Positions 23,792-31,404 of a stretch of 40,944 bases of DNA are shown here, in pieces. The position numbers and the translations under genes are program-made. The stretch is from contig SVPR01000020.1 of assembly GCA_015065785.1 (NCBI GenBank), positions 1 to 40,944 of the forward strand. The letters are read 5' to 3'. Under the pieces are notes generated by a model. It saw nothing but the letters and a program-made list of their open reading frames with translations, searched no databases and was not told the origin of the DNA. The DNA is from Oscillospiraceae bacterium (GTDB lineage: Bacteria; Bacillota; Clostridia; Oscillospirales; Acutalibacteraceae). Positions within the stretch are counted from its first letter, which is position 1. Each line of letters begins with the position of its first letter.

Positions 23792-25537
23792 TTATTCTTC
23801 AACTATAAAATCAATTTGCATTTTATTAAGCTTTGTTATTAAAACATCAACCGGCTCAGCACCCTCATTCGCAGTAGGTGATTCACCATCAGTATAAATA
23901 GCAGGTCTTAATTTTTCACCCGTTGCTCTTATAATAGCTTCCTGAATTGCATCAAAATTCATTTTCACCTTAAACATACCGGGGAAAGCCATATTCTTTG
24001 CTTTAATGAAAATTGTGTTGCCTGCTCTGAAAGCTTGTGAGCCTGCTAAAACAGGGTGGAGTGGCTTGCTTATTTTAGAAAGCTGCTCTAAAACATTATC
24101 CCAAGCTGTAAAGGGCATTGCCTTGTCACTCTCGGTTACCAGTGTCATATCAACCGGTGCTTTAGGGGTGATTGGCTCTTCAATTACCGGTGCCGAAACA
24201 GGTGGTTCCGGTGGTAATGGTGGCTCTTCATCCCTTGTGTACTGCGTGGTTTCGCTCTGTAAAGGTGTTTCGCTTAACACCTCTTTTGCTTCTGCAACCG
24301 GAATGGTTTTTTCTTCAGTCAGAGCTTCTTTGATTACTTCAGCTTCCGGTGGTTGTGGAGTGACAGGTGTTGCAGAAATATTACCTGCTTTCAGCATCAT
24401 AATCTGCGCCTGTAATTCATCAATTCTTGCAATCAATGCAGAATTATCAGTTGAAAGCTTAGGTGAACAAAGTCTTATAAGCATTGTTTCAACCTTTGCT
24501 CGTTGGTGAGCGCTATATTTAAGCTGTGCTGATTCCGTGCAAAGAGTTTCCATTATATAAAGAATTGTTCCGTAAGTTAAAGATGAAGCAAATTCTTTAT
24601 AACGATTCAACTCATCAGGTGTGCAAACTACAAATTCTTCGGGATTTTTAGTTGTTTTAGTAATCATAATGTTTCTGAAATGATTAACTAATTCACTGAC
24701 GAGTCTTTCCATATCACACGAAGAAGCATGGAGTCTGTCAATTATATCTAAAACAGCAGAGCTGTTCTGATTTTTAATTGCTTCAGAAATTTCAAACAAA
24801 TAATCCTTGCCTAAAAGACCTGCGGCTCTGCTTACAGTAGTTATGGTAATATCCTCATTAAAGCTTGCACATTGGTCAAGAATTGAAAGCGCATCTCTTA
24901 AAGCTCCGTCAGAAATTCTTGCAATGAGCATTGCGGCATCTTCCGCTAAAGAAAAGCCTTCGGTTTCTGCAACAAGTAAAAGTCTTTTGGCAATATCTTC
25001 AGGAGGAATTCTTCTGAAATCAAAGCGCTGACATCTTGAAAGAATAGTTGCAGGAAGCATGTGCACTTCTGTTGTTGCAAGTATGAAAAGCACATGACTT
25101 GGTGGCTCCTCAAGTGTTTTTAAAAGTGCGTTAAAAGCACCGGTTGAGAGCATGTGTACCTCGTCTATGATGTAAACCCTGTACTTTGCAACTGCGGGAG
25201 TAAAGTTTGCTTCTTCTCTCAAATCACGGATATTGTCAACACCGTTGTTACTTGCAGCGTCAATCTCGGTAACATCTAAAATTGAGCCATCGTCTATTCC
25301 GCGACAAACCTCACATTCATTACAGGGGTTACCATTTTGCGGGTTAAGACAGTTAACTGCTTTAGAGAGTATTTTTGCACAAGTTGTTTTACCTGTACCG
25401 CGAGAGCCTGTAAAAAGGTACGCGTGAGAAAGTCTGTTAGCTTCCACCTCGTGCATTAATGTTTCGGTTATGTGTGATTGACCCGAAACATCACTGAAAA
25501 CCTGCGGACGCCATTTTCTATAAAGAGCCTTATGCAA
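23792..25537 (-). CDS. dnaX: DNA polymerase III subunit gamma/tau
   Basis: 581 aa. P-loop GSRGTGKTTCA (about 43-53), zinc-binding cysteines in the CLNPQNGNPCNECEVC segment, Walker B IIDEVHML and sensor motif LATTEVHMLPATILSRCQRF identify the clamp-loader ATPase. A Pro/Glu-rich linker and C-terminal tau-like domain follow. The TTG at 25537 (giving MHKALYRKWRP) is chosen because GAGGTGAG lies 5 nt upstream and homologues start at this point; a GTG at 25546 would sit inside that ribosome site. It is preceded by the SRP RNA gene, a common arrangement in Firmicutes. Confidence 0.96.
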   Translation of the reverse strand: MHKALYRKWRPQVFSDVSGQSHITETLMHEVEANRLSHAYLFTGSRGTGKTTCAKILSKAVNCLNPQNGNPCNECEVCRGIDDGSILDVTEIDAASNNGVDNIRDLREEANFTPAVAKYRVYIIDEVHMLSTGAFNALLKTLEEPPSHVLFILATTEVHMLPATILSRCQRFDFRRIPPEDIAKRLLLVAETEGFSLAEDAAMLIARISDGALRDALSILDQCASFNEDITITTVSRAAGLLGKDYLFEISEAIKNQNSSAVLDIIDRLHASSCDMERLVSELVNHFRNIMITKTTKNPEEFVVCTPDELNRYKEFASSLTYGTILYIMETLCTESAQLKYSAHQRAKVETMLIRLCSPKLSTDNSALIARIDELQAQIMMLKAGNISATPVTPQPPEAEVIKEALTEEKTIPVAEAKEVLSETPLQSETTQYTRDEEPPLPPEPPVSAPVIEEPITPKAPVDMTLVTESDKAMPFTAWDNVLEQLSKISKPLHPVLAGSQAFRAGNTIFIKAKNMAFPGMFKVKMNFDAIQEAIIRATGEKLRPAIYTDGESPTANEGAEPVDVLITKLNKMQIDFIVEE

Positions 25538-25572
25538 ATTACTCACCTCTCAAATTAAAATATGATAAAAAA

Positions 25573-25714
25573 TACACTCAACTCGGTCATACGACGAATA
25601 GGCGGACTGTGGCGCACAGAACTATCCGCTTAATGCTGCTCGGTTCCCCGCCTGACATGGTTCACGGTGCCCCGTCGCACAGGACCCACTCGTCGCATGA
25701 CGGAGCTGAGTGTA
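25573..25714 (-). ncRNA. ffs: Signal recognition particle RNA, small bacterial type
   Basis: About 142 nt on the minus strand. The conserved S-domain loop is present as ACCATGTCAGG ... GGAACCGAGCAGC, matching 4.5S/scRNA. The ends (TACACTCAGCTC and GAGTTGAGTGTA) pair, forming one long rod, and no Alu domain is evident. TTTTTT follows the 3' end (plus-strand A run 25567-25572), acting as a terminator. It binds Ffh for co-translational membrane targeting. The exact 5' end is estimated from pairing and may begin up to about 10 nt further upstream. Confidence 0.92.
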
Positions 25715-25732
25715 ATAACTGCGCTAGGAAAT

Positions 25733-25761
25733 ATTATAACTTATTCTTACTCAAAAATCAA
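25733..25761 (-). promoter_or_regulatory. Promoter of SRP RNA
   Basis: Minus strand: TTGATT (25756-25761), 17-nt spacer, TATAAT (25733-25738), about 20 nt before the mature 5' end of the SRP RNA. Confidence 0.75.
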
Positions 25762-25789
25762 TAGAAATTACACGAAATTCAGCTGAAAA

Positions 25790-26533
25790 TCAACCTTCGT
25801 ATTCGTCCTCGTTTTCCCAGTTGTGCCAAACTGCCTGAATGTCATCATTATCTTCAAACATTTCTAACATTCTGCTCATTTGCTTCATCTGGTCCTGGTC
25901 CTCAAGACGAGAGTAGGTTTGAGGAATATAAGCAACCTCAGCAGATACGAATTTGTAGCCTTTTGCTTCAAGGTCGCCACTTACAGCACCTAAATCGTTA
26001 GGCTCTGTACGGATTTCAAAGATTTCTTCATCATCAGTAAGGAAGTCTGTTGCACCACATTCAATAGCATCTTCCATAAGCTTTTCTTCATCAACGCCGT
26101 CTTTTTCTACAATGATAACACCGAAACGGTCAAACATAAACATAACGCAACCGGAAGTACCCATATTGCCACCGAATTTGTCGAAGTAGTGACGAACATC
26201 ACCTGCAGTACGGTTACGGTTATCTGTAAGCGCTTCAACAACTACTGCAATACCTGCAGGGCCGTAGCCCTCGTAAACGATATTTTCATAGTTTTCTGTT
26301 GAGCTGTCGCCGGCAGCTTTTTTAATGATTCTTTCAATATTTTCGTTAGGAACATTATTTGCCTTTGCTTTTGCAATAACATCCTTTAATTTTGAGTTAC
26401 CTGCAGGGTCCGGACCGCCCTCACGAACTGCAACAGCAATTTCTCTGCCGATTTTTGTAAAGACCTTAGCTCTTGCGCCGTCTGTTTTTTCTTTCTTTCT
26501 TTTAATTGTACTCCATTTTGAATGTCCTGACAT
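25790..26533 (-). CDS. yebC: YebC/PmpR-family protein (TACO1 family)
   Basis: 247 aa, family length. It has the invariant start MSGHSKWSTIKRKKEKTD, then IGREI, GGPDPAGNSKL, NVPNENIERII and GYGPAGIAVVVEALTDNRNR. Family members act as DNA-binding regulators and/or aid translation of proline stretches. Single gene with its own consensus promoter and a good GGAG site before the ATG. Confidence 0.95.
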   Translation of the reverse strand: MSGHSKWSTIKRKKEKTDGARAKVFTKIGREIAVAVREGGPDPAGNSKLKDVIAKAKANNVPNENIERIIKKAAGDSSTENYENIVYEGYGPAGIAVVVEALTDNRNRTAGDVRHYFDKFGGNMGTSGCVMFMFDRFGVIIVEKDGVDEEKLMEDAIECGATDFLTDDEEIFEIRTEPNDLGAVSGDLEAKGYKFVSAEVAYIPQTYSRLEDQDQMKQMSRMLEMFEDNDDIQAVWHNWENEDEYEG

Positions 26534-26581
26534 CTATAAAACTCCTTTAAAAAGAAATATATAATGTAATTTAACTGCAAT

Positions 26582-26610
26582 ATATTAGCACATACTTATC
26601 GTTTTGTCAA
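26582..26610 (-). promoter_or_regulatory. Promoter of yebC
   Basis: Minus strand: consensus TTGACA (26605-26610), 17-nt spacer, TAATAT (26582-26587), about 50 nt before the yebC ATG. Confidence 0.75.
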
Positions 26611-26723
26611 TCAAAACACCCGTATATATATTGTAAAAATTGGCAATAATAAAGGCGAAAAATAATGTATGGGGATATTTGTATGAAAAATAGTAAAAAA
26701 CTATGGAAATATTTAGTGAAATG

Positions 26724-26732
26724 TGGTAAAAT
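26724..26732 (+). promoter_or_regulatory. Possible extended -10 promoter of the M16 peptidase operon
   Basis: TGG-TAAAAT (26724-26732) is an extended -10 element 28 nt before the TTG start at 26761. The -35 region (TGGAAA) is weak. Its position supports the shorter gene start. Confidence 0.35.
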
Positions 26733-26760
26733 ACTTCCTATTAACCTTAGGAGTGATTCT

Positions 26761-28053
26761 TTGAAATACACATTTGACTTTCAACAAATTGGTGAGGCTA
26801 CTGAATTCTGTACTGTTAAGGCAGAGGGCTTCAAAACTGCGTGTGCATCTGTAAGCTTTATGATTCCGCTTTCAGACGATGCATCTGTTTATGCGTTAGT
26901 TCCTAATATTCTCACTCGTTCATCAGAAAAATACCCGACTGTAACCTTACTTGAAAAAAAGCTGGCAGCTCTTTATGGTGCAGAAATTGCCGCAGATGTT
27001 TCTAAAATCGGTGAAAACCAGGTTTTGAAATTGGCTGTTGCGTCTATTGATGACCGCTTTGCACTTCACAATGAAAGCATTGTAACAGAATGCTGTCGTG
27101 TTCTTTTTGAGCTTATCTACAATCCTAAATTTGTAAACGGCGTTTTTGATGCTGATGAGGTTGAGAGCGAAAAGCGTCTTTTAGCAGAGCAGTTAGGTGC
27201 TGAAATGAGCGATAAAAGAACTTATGCTAAAAATCGTTTAGAGGAAATAATGTGCGCGGATGAGCTTTATGGCATCAACAGATTGGGTACCGTTGAGGCT
27301 ATAAATGCAGTTACTCCTGAAGCCCTTACAGAAGGCTATAAAAAGCTTTTAAAGAATGCGAAGGTTCTTGTTTCTGTCAGTGCTAACGGCAATATTGAAA
27401 CGGAAAGCATTAAAGCACTTTTCTCAGAATATGCAAATGGTTTTGAAAGAGCTCCAATAAAGAATGAAACACTTTATGTTGAAAAAGCAGAGGATGTTAC
27501 TTATGTAAAAGAAACTGCACCCGTAAAGCAGGGTAAATTAGTTATGGGCTTCAGATTAGGTATGAAAGACCGTAATGATAATTACGCCGCAAGAAGAATT
27601 ATGACAGATGTTTTCGGCGGTAACCCTAATTCAAAGCTTTTCAAGGAAGTAAGGGAAGAAATGAGTCTTTGCTATTACTGCTCTGCAAGAATGATAAGAG
27701 CAAAGGGAATAATGTTTGTTCAGAGCGGTATTGAAAGCTTTAATGAAGAAAAGGCTAAAACTGCTATTTTAGACCAGCTTGAAGAAATTAAAAAGGGTAA
27801 TTTTACAGAGGAAGATTTAGAAGCTTCTAAAAAAGCACTTGAAGATGCTTTCAAGAGTGTCAGCGATAGTCCCGAAGCACTCGATTCGTGGTTTACTACA
27901 CAGCTTGAGCATAGTGAATATTTATACCCCGAGGATTATATAAATATGTTTAAAAAGGTTACTAAGGAAGAGGTTGTTGAAGCCGCTAAGGAAGTAACAC
28001 TTGACACTGTATTTATGTTGGAAGGTACTGAAGAAGAGGGGGAAGATGAATAA
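26761..28053 (+). CDS. M16 (insulinase-family) peptidase homologue, YmfF-like, probably inactive subunit
   Basis: About 430 aa. It has the M16 fold (LVPNILTRSSEKYPTVTLLEKKLAALYGAEI; later GGNPNSKLFKEVREEMSLCYYCSAR) but no HXXEH zinc motif, as in YmfF. The TTG at 26761 with TAGGAGTGA just upstream is preferred over an ATG at 26665, which would add 32 Lys-rich residues across a likely promoter. It overlaps the next gene as TAATG. Likely pairs with the following zinc-bearing homologue, as in other two-subunit M16 systems. Confidence 0.85.
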   Translation: MKYTFDFQQIGEATEFCTVKAEGFKTACASVSFMIPLSDDASVYALVPNILTRSSEKYPTVTLLEKKLAALYGAEIAADVSKIGENQVLKLAVASIDDRFALHNESIVTECCRVLFELIYNPKFVNGVFDADEVESEKRLLAEQLGAEMSDKRTYAKNRLEEIMCADELYGINRLGTVEAINAVTPEALTEGYKKLLKNAKVLVSVSANGNIETESIKALFSEYANGFERAPIKNETLYVEKAEDVTYVKETAPVKQGKLVMGFRLGMKDRNDNYAARRIMTDVFGGNPNSKLFKEVREEMSLCYYCSARMIRAKGIMFVQSGIESFNEEKAKTAILDQLEEIKKGNFTEEDLEASKKALEDAFKSVSDSPEALDSWFTTQLEHSEYLYPEDYINMFKKVTKEEVVEAAKEVTLDTVFMLEGTEEEGEDE

Positions 28054-29327
28054 TGGAATATATTAAAAATGATATTTTAGGTGAAGGCTATTATTCAATA
28101 GACCACAAGTCAGGACTTAAAATTTTTGTGTATCCTAAAAAGGATTATGCATCTACCTACGCTGTGTTCGGTACAAAATACGGCTCAATTGACACTCGCT
28201 TTAAAAGAAGTGACAGAGCAGATTTTATCGAAATTCCTGAGGGTACTGCACACTTTCTTGAGCATAAGCTTTTCGAGAGCGAAGAATTAGATGCTTTCCA
28301 GAGGTATGCAAAAACAGGTGCATCTGCCAATGCTTACACAAGCTTCGACAGAACCTGCTATCTTTTCACTTGCACAGGTCATTTTAAAGAGAATTTTGAA
28401 ATTTTGCTTGATTTTGTAAGACACCCTTATTTTACTGAAGAAACAGTTAAAAAAGAACAGGGGATTATCGGTCAGGAAATTGATATGTATAAAGATTTGC
28501 CTGATTGGGTTTGTCTTTTTAATATGCTTTCGGGTATGTATCATAACCACCCTGTAAAAATTGATATTGCAGGTACAAAGCAGTCTATTTCCGAAATTAC
28601 TGCGGAGATGCTTTTTTCTTGCTACGACACCTTTTACAATCTTTCAAATATGGCACTTGCAGTTGCAGGTAATGTTACACCTGAAGAGGTAATTGAAATT
28701 GCTGACAGACTTTTAGAAAAAGACGAGCCTGTTACAGTTGAAAGAGCTTTTAAAGAGGAGCCTGAAACAATTGTAAAGCAATATGTTGAAGAAAAGCTTG
28801 CACTCGTTACACCTGTATTTTGCTTAGGTTACAAAGAAAGTCACGAAACACCTGAAAGAACAATTAAAGAAACTATTGGCAAATCTTTGCTTTTAGATAT
28901 GATTGCAGGGCAAAGCTCTGATTTATATAAAGAGCTTCTTGACTCGGGTCTTATAAATGATACTTTCTCAACAGAATATTTCAACGGACACGGTTATGCA
29001 ACACCTATGTTTTCGGGTGAATCACTTGAACCTGAAAAGGTTGCTGCACATATCCACGAAAAAATTACTGAGTTTAAAGAAAAAGGCTTTTCAGATGAAG
29101 AGTTTGAAATTGTCAGAAAGAAGCATTACGGTAAAACAGTAAGAGCATTTACTGATGTTGATACCATTGCGAATGGTCTTGTGGTTTCTCATTTTGAAAA
29201 CGATGACCTTTTCTCTGAATTTAAAGTATTACAAGAAATAACTGCAGATTACTGCTACGAATTATTGAAAAATTCATTCGATAGCGACAAAGCGGTGCTT
29301 TCTGTAGTTAATCCCAAGGAGATATAG
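28053..29327 (+). CDS. M16 (insulinase-family) zinc peptidase, YmfH-like
   Basis: 424 aa. The inverted zinc motif HFLEH (about 67-71, within EGTAHFLEHKLFES) is intact, and EQGIIGQEIDMYKDLP (about 134) gives the downstream Glu region. Cytoplasmic by lack of a signal. Paired and translationally coupled with the YmfF-like gene. The role may be peptide maturation or degradation; no peptide precursor gene is seen nearby. Confidence 0.9.
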   Translation: MEYIKNDILGEGYYSIDHKSGLKIFVYPKKDYASTYAVFGTKYGSIDTRFKRSDRADFIEIPEGTAHFLEHKLFESEELDAFQRYAKTGASANAYTSFDRTCYLFTCTGHFKENFEILLDFVRHPYFTEETVKKEQGIIGQEIDMYKDLPDWVCLFNMLSGMYHNHPVKIDIAGTKQSISEITAEMLFSCYDTFYNLSNMALAVAGNVTPEEVIEIADRLLEKDEPVTVERAFKEEPETIVKQYVEEKLALVTPVFCLGYKESHETPERTIKETIGKSLLLDMIAGQSSDLYKELLDSGLINDTFSTEYFNGHGYATPMFSGESLEPEKVAAHIHEKITEFKEKGFSDEEFEIVRKKHYGKTVRAFTDVDTIANGLVVSHFENDDLFSEFKVLQEITADYCYELLKNSFDSDKAVLSVVNPKEI

Positions 29328-29329
29328 AA

Positions 29330-30364
29330 ATGATTGAATGGTTTGCAGATTTCGCGAGAGTTTCTTTTGGCGGAATTGAGAATATTTTTGATGTTTCATC
29401 TGTTTTTTGTGAATTCACAATAAACGGTCAGCTGTATTCAATTAAATGGTACGGCGTGATTATTGCTTTCGGCTTGATATTAGCCGCACTTTTCGGCGGT
29501 AGAATTGCTTACACCTGGAAAATGGATTTAAGCAAAATGGTTGATGTTTTAATTTATGGTATGTTCGGCGGAATTATTTGTGCAAGAGCATATTATGTAA
29601 TTTTCGAGTGGGATTATTACAGTATGCATCCTGCAGAAATTTTCCAGATCTGGCGTGGCGGACTTGCAATTTACGGCGGTATTATAGGTGGCTTGATTGC
29701 GGCTTTTATTACCTGTAAATTAGAAAAGCTTAATTTTTATAATTTGCTCGACTGTGCAGGTATGTCGCTTTTAATCGGGCAGGGTATCGGCAGATGGGGT
29801 AACTATGCTAATCAAGAGGCTTTTGGTGTGTTCACTAACGGCAATTACGGAATGATGAGTGATAAAGTCATTTCGTACATAGAAAGACATCCTGAGCTTT
29901 ATGGATTAGAGGGTGTTGCTGATATACCGGCATATATTGAAGAAAATAATCTTTTTGTTCACCCTACATTCTTTTATGAATTCGCGTGGTGTATGTTAGG
30001 CGTGTTAGTCCTTTACATCATTACCCGAAAATTCAGAAAATTCAGCGGTCAGACCTTCCTTTGCTACGGCATCTGGTATGGACTTGAAAGAGCAGTTGTC
30101 GAGGGCTTGAGAACAGATAGCCTTTATATCGGTAATACAGGCTTAAGAGTTTCACAGGTTTTATCAATAGCAATTGTTGTTGTGTGCGCATTGATTCTTG
30201 TTGTTAAGCTTATTAAAGTAAGAAAAAATCCTGTTCTCATTGAGGGTGTTGATTACTTCCCGACTGATGAAAAACAGGCTGTAAAATCTGAAAAGAATAA
30301 ACCTGAAAACGAAGAAAAAGAAAATAAAGACTTCGCAAATGAAGATAAAAAGGAAGAGGAATAA
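29330..30364 (+). CDS. lgt: Prolipoprotein diacylglyceryl transferase
   Basis: 344 aa. Several membrane helices and the Lgt signature GRWGNYANQEAFG (about 153-165). Also IKWYGVIIAFGL, RGGLAIYGGIIGG and the C-terminal region YGLERAVVEGLRTDSLY with conserved charged residues. Lgt transfers diacylglycerol from phosphatidylglycerol to the lipobox cysteine of prelipoproteins in the membrane. A Lys/Glu-rich cytoplasmic tail of about 50 residues extends beyond the usual end. It starts 2 nt after the M16 gene and overlaps folD as TAATG. Confidence 0.96.
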   Translation: MIEWFADFARVSFGGIENIFDVSSVFCEFTINGQLYSIKWYGVIIAFGLILAALFGGRIAYTWKMDLSKMVDVLIYGMFGGIICARAYYVIFEWDYYSMHPAEIFQIWRGGLAIYGGIIGGLIAAFITCKLEKLNFYNLLDCAGMSLLIGQGIGRWGNYANQEAFGVFTNGNYGMMSDKVISYIERHPELYGLEGVADIPAYIEENNLFVHPTFFYEFAWCMLGVLVLYIITRKFRKFSGQTFLCYGIWYGLERAVVEGLRTDSLYIGNTGLRVSQVLSIAIVVVCALILVVKLIKVRKNPVLIEGVDYFPTDEKQAVKSEKNKPENEEKENKDFANEDKKEEE

Positions 30365-31203
30365 TGGCAGTAATTATTGACGGTAAAGAGGTTGCCCGTG
30401 AAAAACGAGAGCAAATAAAAGCTCGTGTTGAAGAACTGAAAAAACAAGGCAAATCAGTAGGTCTTGCAGTTATTATAGTTGGTGAAAATCCTGCTTCAAG
30501 AGTTTATGTGAATAATAAGAAAAAAGGCTGTCTTGAGGTAGGAATTGAGTCTTTTGAATATGCTTTGCCCGAAAGCACAACAGAAGAAGAGCTAAAAGCA
30601 CTCGTGGAAAAACTCAATAATGATGACAGAGTAAACGGAATTTTATGCCAATTACCTTTGCCGAAGCATATAAATGAAGACGCAGTTATAAATACAATTT
30701 CACCTGAAAAGGATGTTGACGCTTTCCACCCTCAGAATGTTGGGCACATTATGATAGGTGACTACACATTTTTGCCTTGCACACCTGCAGGTATTATGGA
30801 AATGCTTAAATTCTATAACATTTCTGTCTCCGGTAAAAAGTGTGTTGTAATCGGCAGAAGCAACATTGTCGGCAAGCCAATGGCAATGCTCCTTTTAAAA
30901 GAAAACGGAACAGTTGAAATCTGCCATTCAAGGACAGAAAATTTAAAGAATGAAACACTTTCTGCTGATATTTTAGTTGCGGCTGTCGGCAAAACAAAAT
31001 TCGTAACAGAAGATATGGTAAAGCAGGGGGCAGTTGTTATTGATGTTGGTATGAATCGTGATGAAGACGGAAAGCTTTGCGGTGATGTCGATTTTATAAA
31101 TGTTGAAAAAAAGGCTTCATATATCACCCCTGTTCCGGGTGGCGTAGGCCCGATGACAATAACAATGCTTCTTGAAAATACTGTAAGAGCAGTAGAAAAA
31201 TAA
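30364..31203 (+). CDS. folD: Bifunctional methylenetetrahydrofolate dehydrogenase / methenyl-THF cyclohydrolase
   Basis: 279 aa, usual length. YVNNKKKGCLEVGIESF holds the catalytic Lys, GILCQLPLPKHI and DVDAFHPQNVG line the active site, GRSNIVGKPMAMLL is the NADP loop and PVPGGVGPMT closes the protein. FolD interconverts one-carbon folates in the cytoplasm. Translationally coupled to lgt. Confidence 0.97.
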   Translation: MAVIIDGKEVAREKREQIKARVEELKKQGKSVGLAVIIVGENPASRVYVNNKKKGCLEVGIESFEYALPESTTEEELKALVEKLNNDDRVNGILCQLPLPKHINEDAVINTISPEKDVDAFHPQNVGHIMIGDYTFLPCTPAGIMEMLKFYNISVSGKKCVVIGRSNIVGKPMAMLLLKENGTVEICHSRTENLKNETLSADILVAAVGKTKFVTEDMVKQGAVVIDVGMNRDEDGKLCGDVDFINVEKKASYITPVPGGVGPMTITMLLENTVRAVEK

Positions 31204-31225
31204 ATCCTTGACAGTTTGTTTTATA

Positions 31226-31238
31226 GTGTAACTTACAC
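31226..31238. promoter_or_regulatory. Perfect palindrome after folD
   Basis: GTGTAA-C-TTACAC, a perfect 6+1+6 inverted repeat, 22 nt after the folD stop and 12 nt after a TTGACA (31208-31213) that lacks a well-placed -10. It is too short and has no T-run, so it is not a terminator. It could be an operator; the regulator is unknown. Confidence 0.35.
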
Positions 31239-31279
31239 ATAAATCCAAGTTAAATTTTGGTTAATTTTAAACCCTGAAA

Positions 31280-31333
31280 CCCCGTTTAGTTATCGGCTGA
31301 TTGCTTGACAACTGAACGGGGTTATTGTATAAT
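31280..31333 (+). promoter_or_regulatory. Consensus promoter inside an inverted repeat, upstream of the LRR protein
   Basis: TTGACA (31305-31310), a 17-nt spacer and TATAAT (31328-31333) form a near-perfect sigma-A promoter. The spacer holds AACTGAACGGGG, which pairs with CCCCGTTTAGTT at about 31280-31291, a 12-bp stem with one G-T pair. The leader to the ATG at 31405 is about 65 nt. The stem may end folD transcription or serve as an operator. Confidence 0.75.
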
Positions 31334-31404
31334 ATTACAGTATGTAAACTAGTATAAATATAGTTTGTATTATGCAGAATTTTTAGTGAAGGGATGCGTG
31401 TTAT

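Noticed and set aside
24006-24509. 167-codon open frame opposite dnaX
   Set aside because: Shadow of the repetitive Pro/Glu-rich dnaX linker; no ribosome site and no recognisable domain.
26665-26760. N-terminal extension of the YmfF-like gene from an ATG at 26665
   Set aside because: It has no good ribosome site, would cross a likely -10 element, and adds a Lys-rich stretch unlike the M16 fold; TTG 26761 has TAGGAGTGA.
31208-31236. TTGACA after folD as a promoter
   Set aside because: No acceptable -10 box lies 16-18 nt downstream; the better promoter is at 31305-31333.
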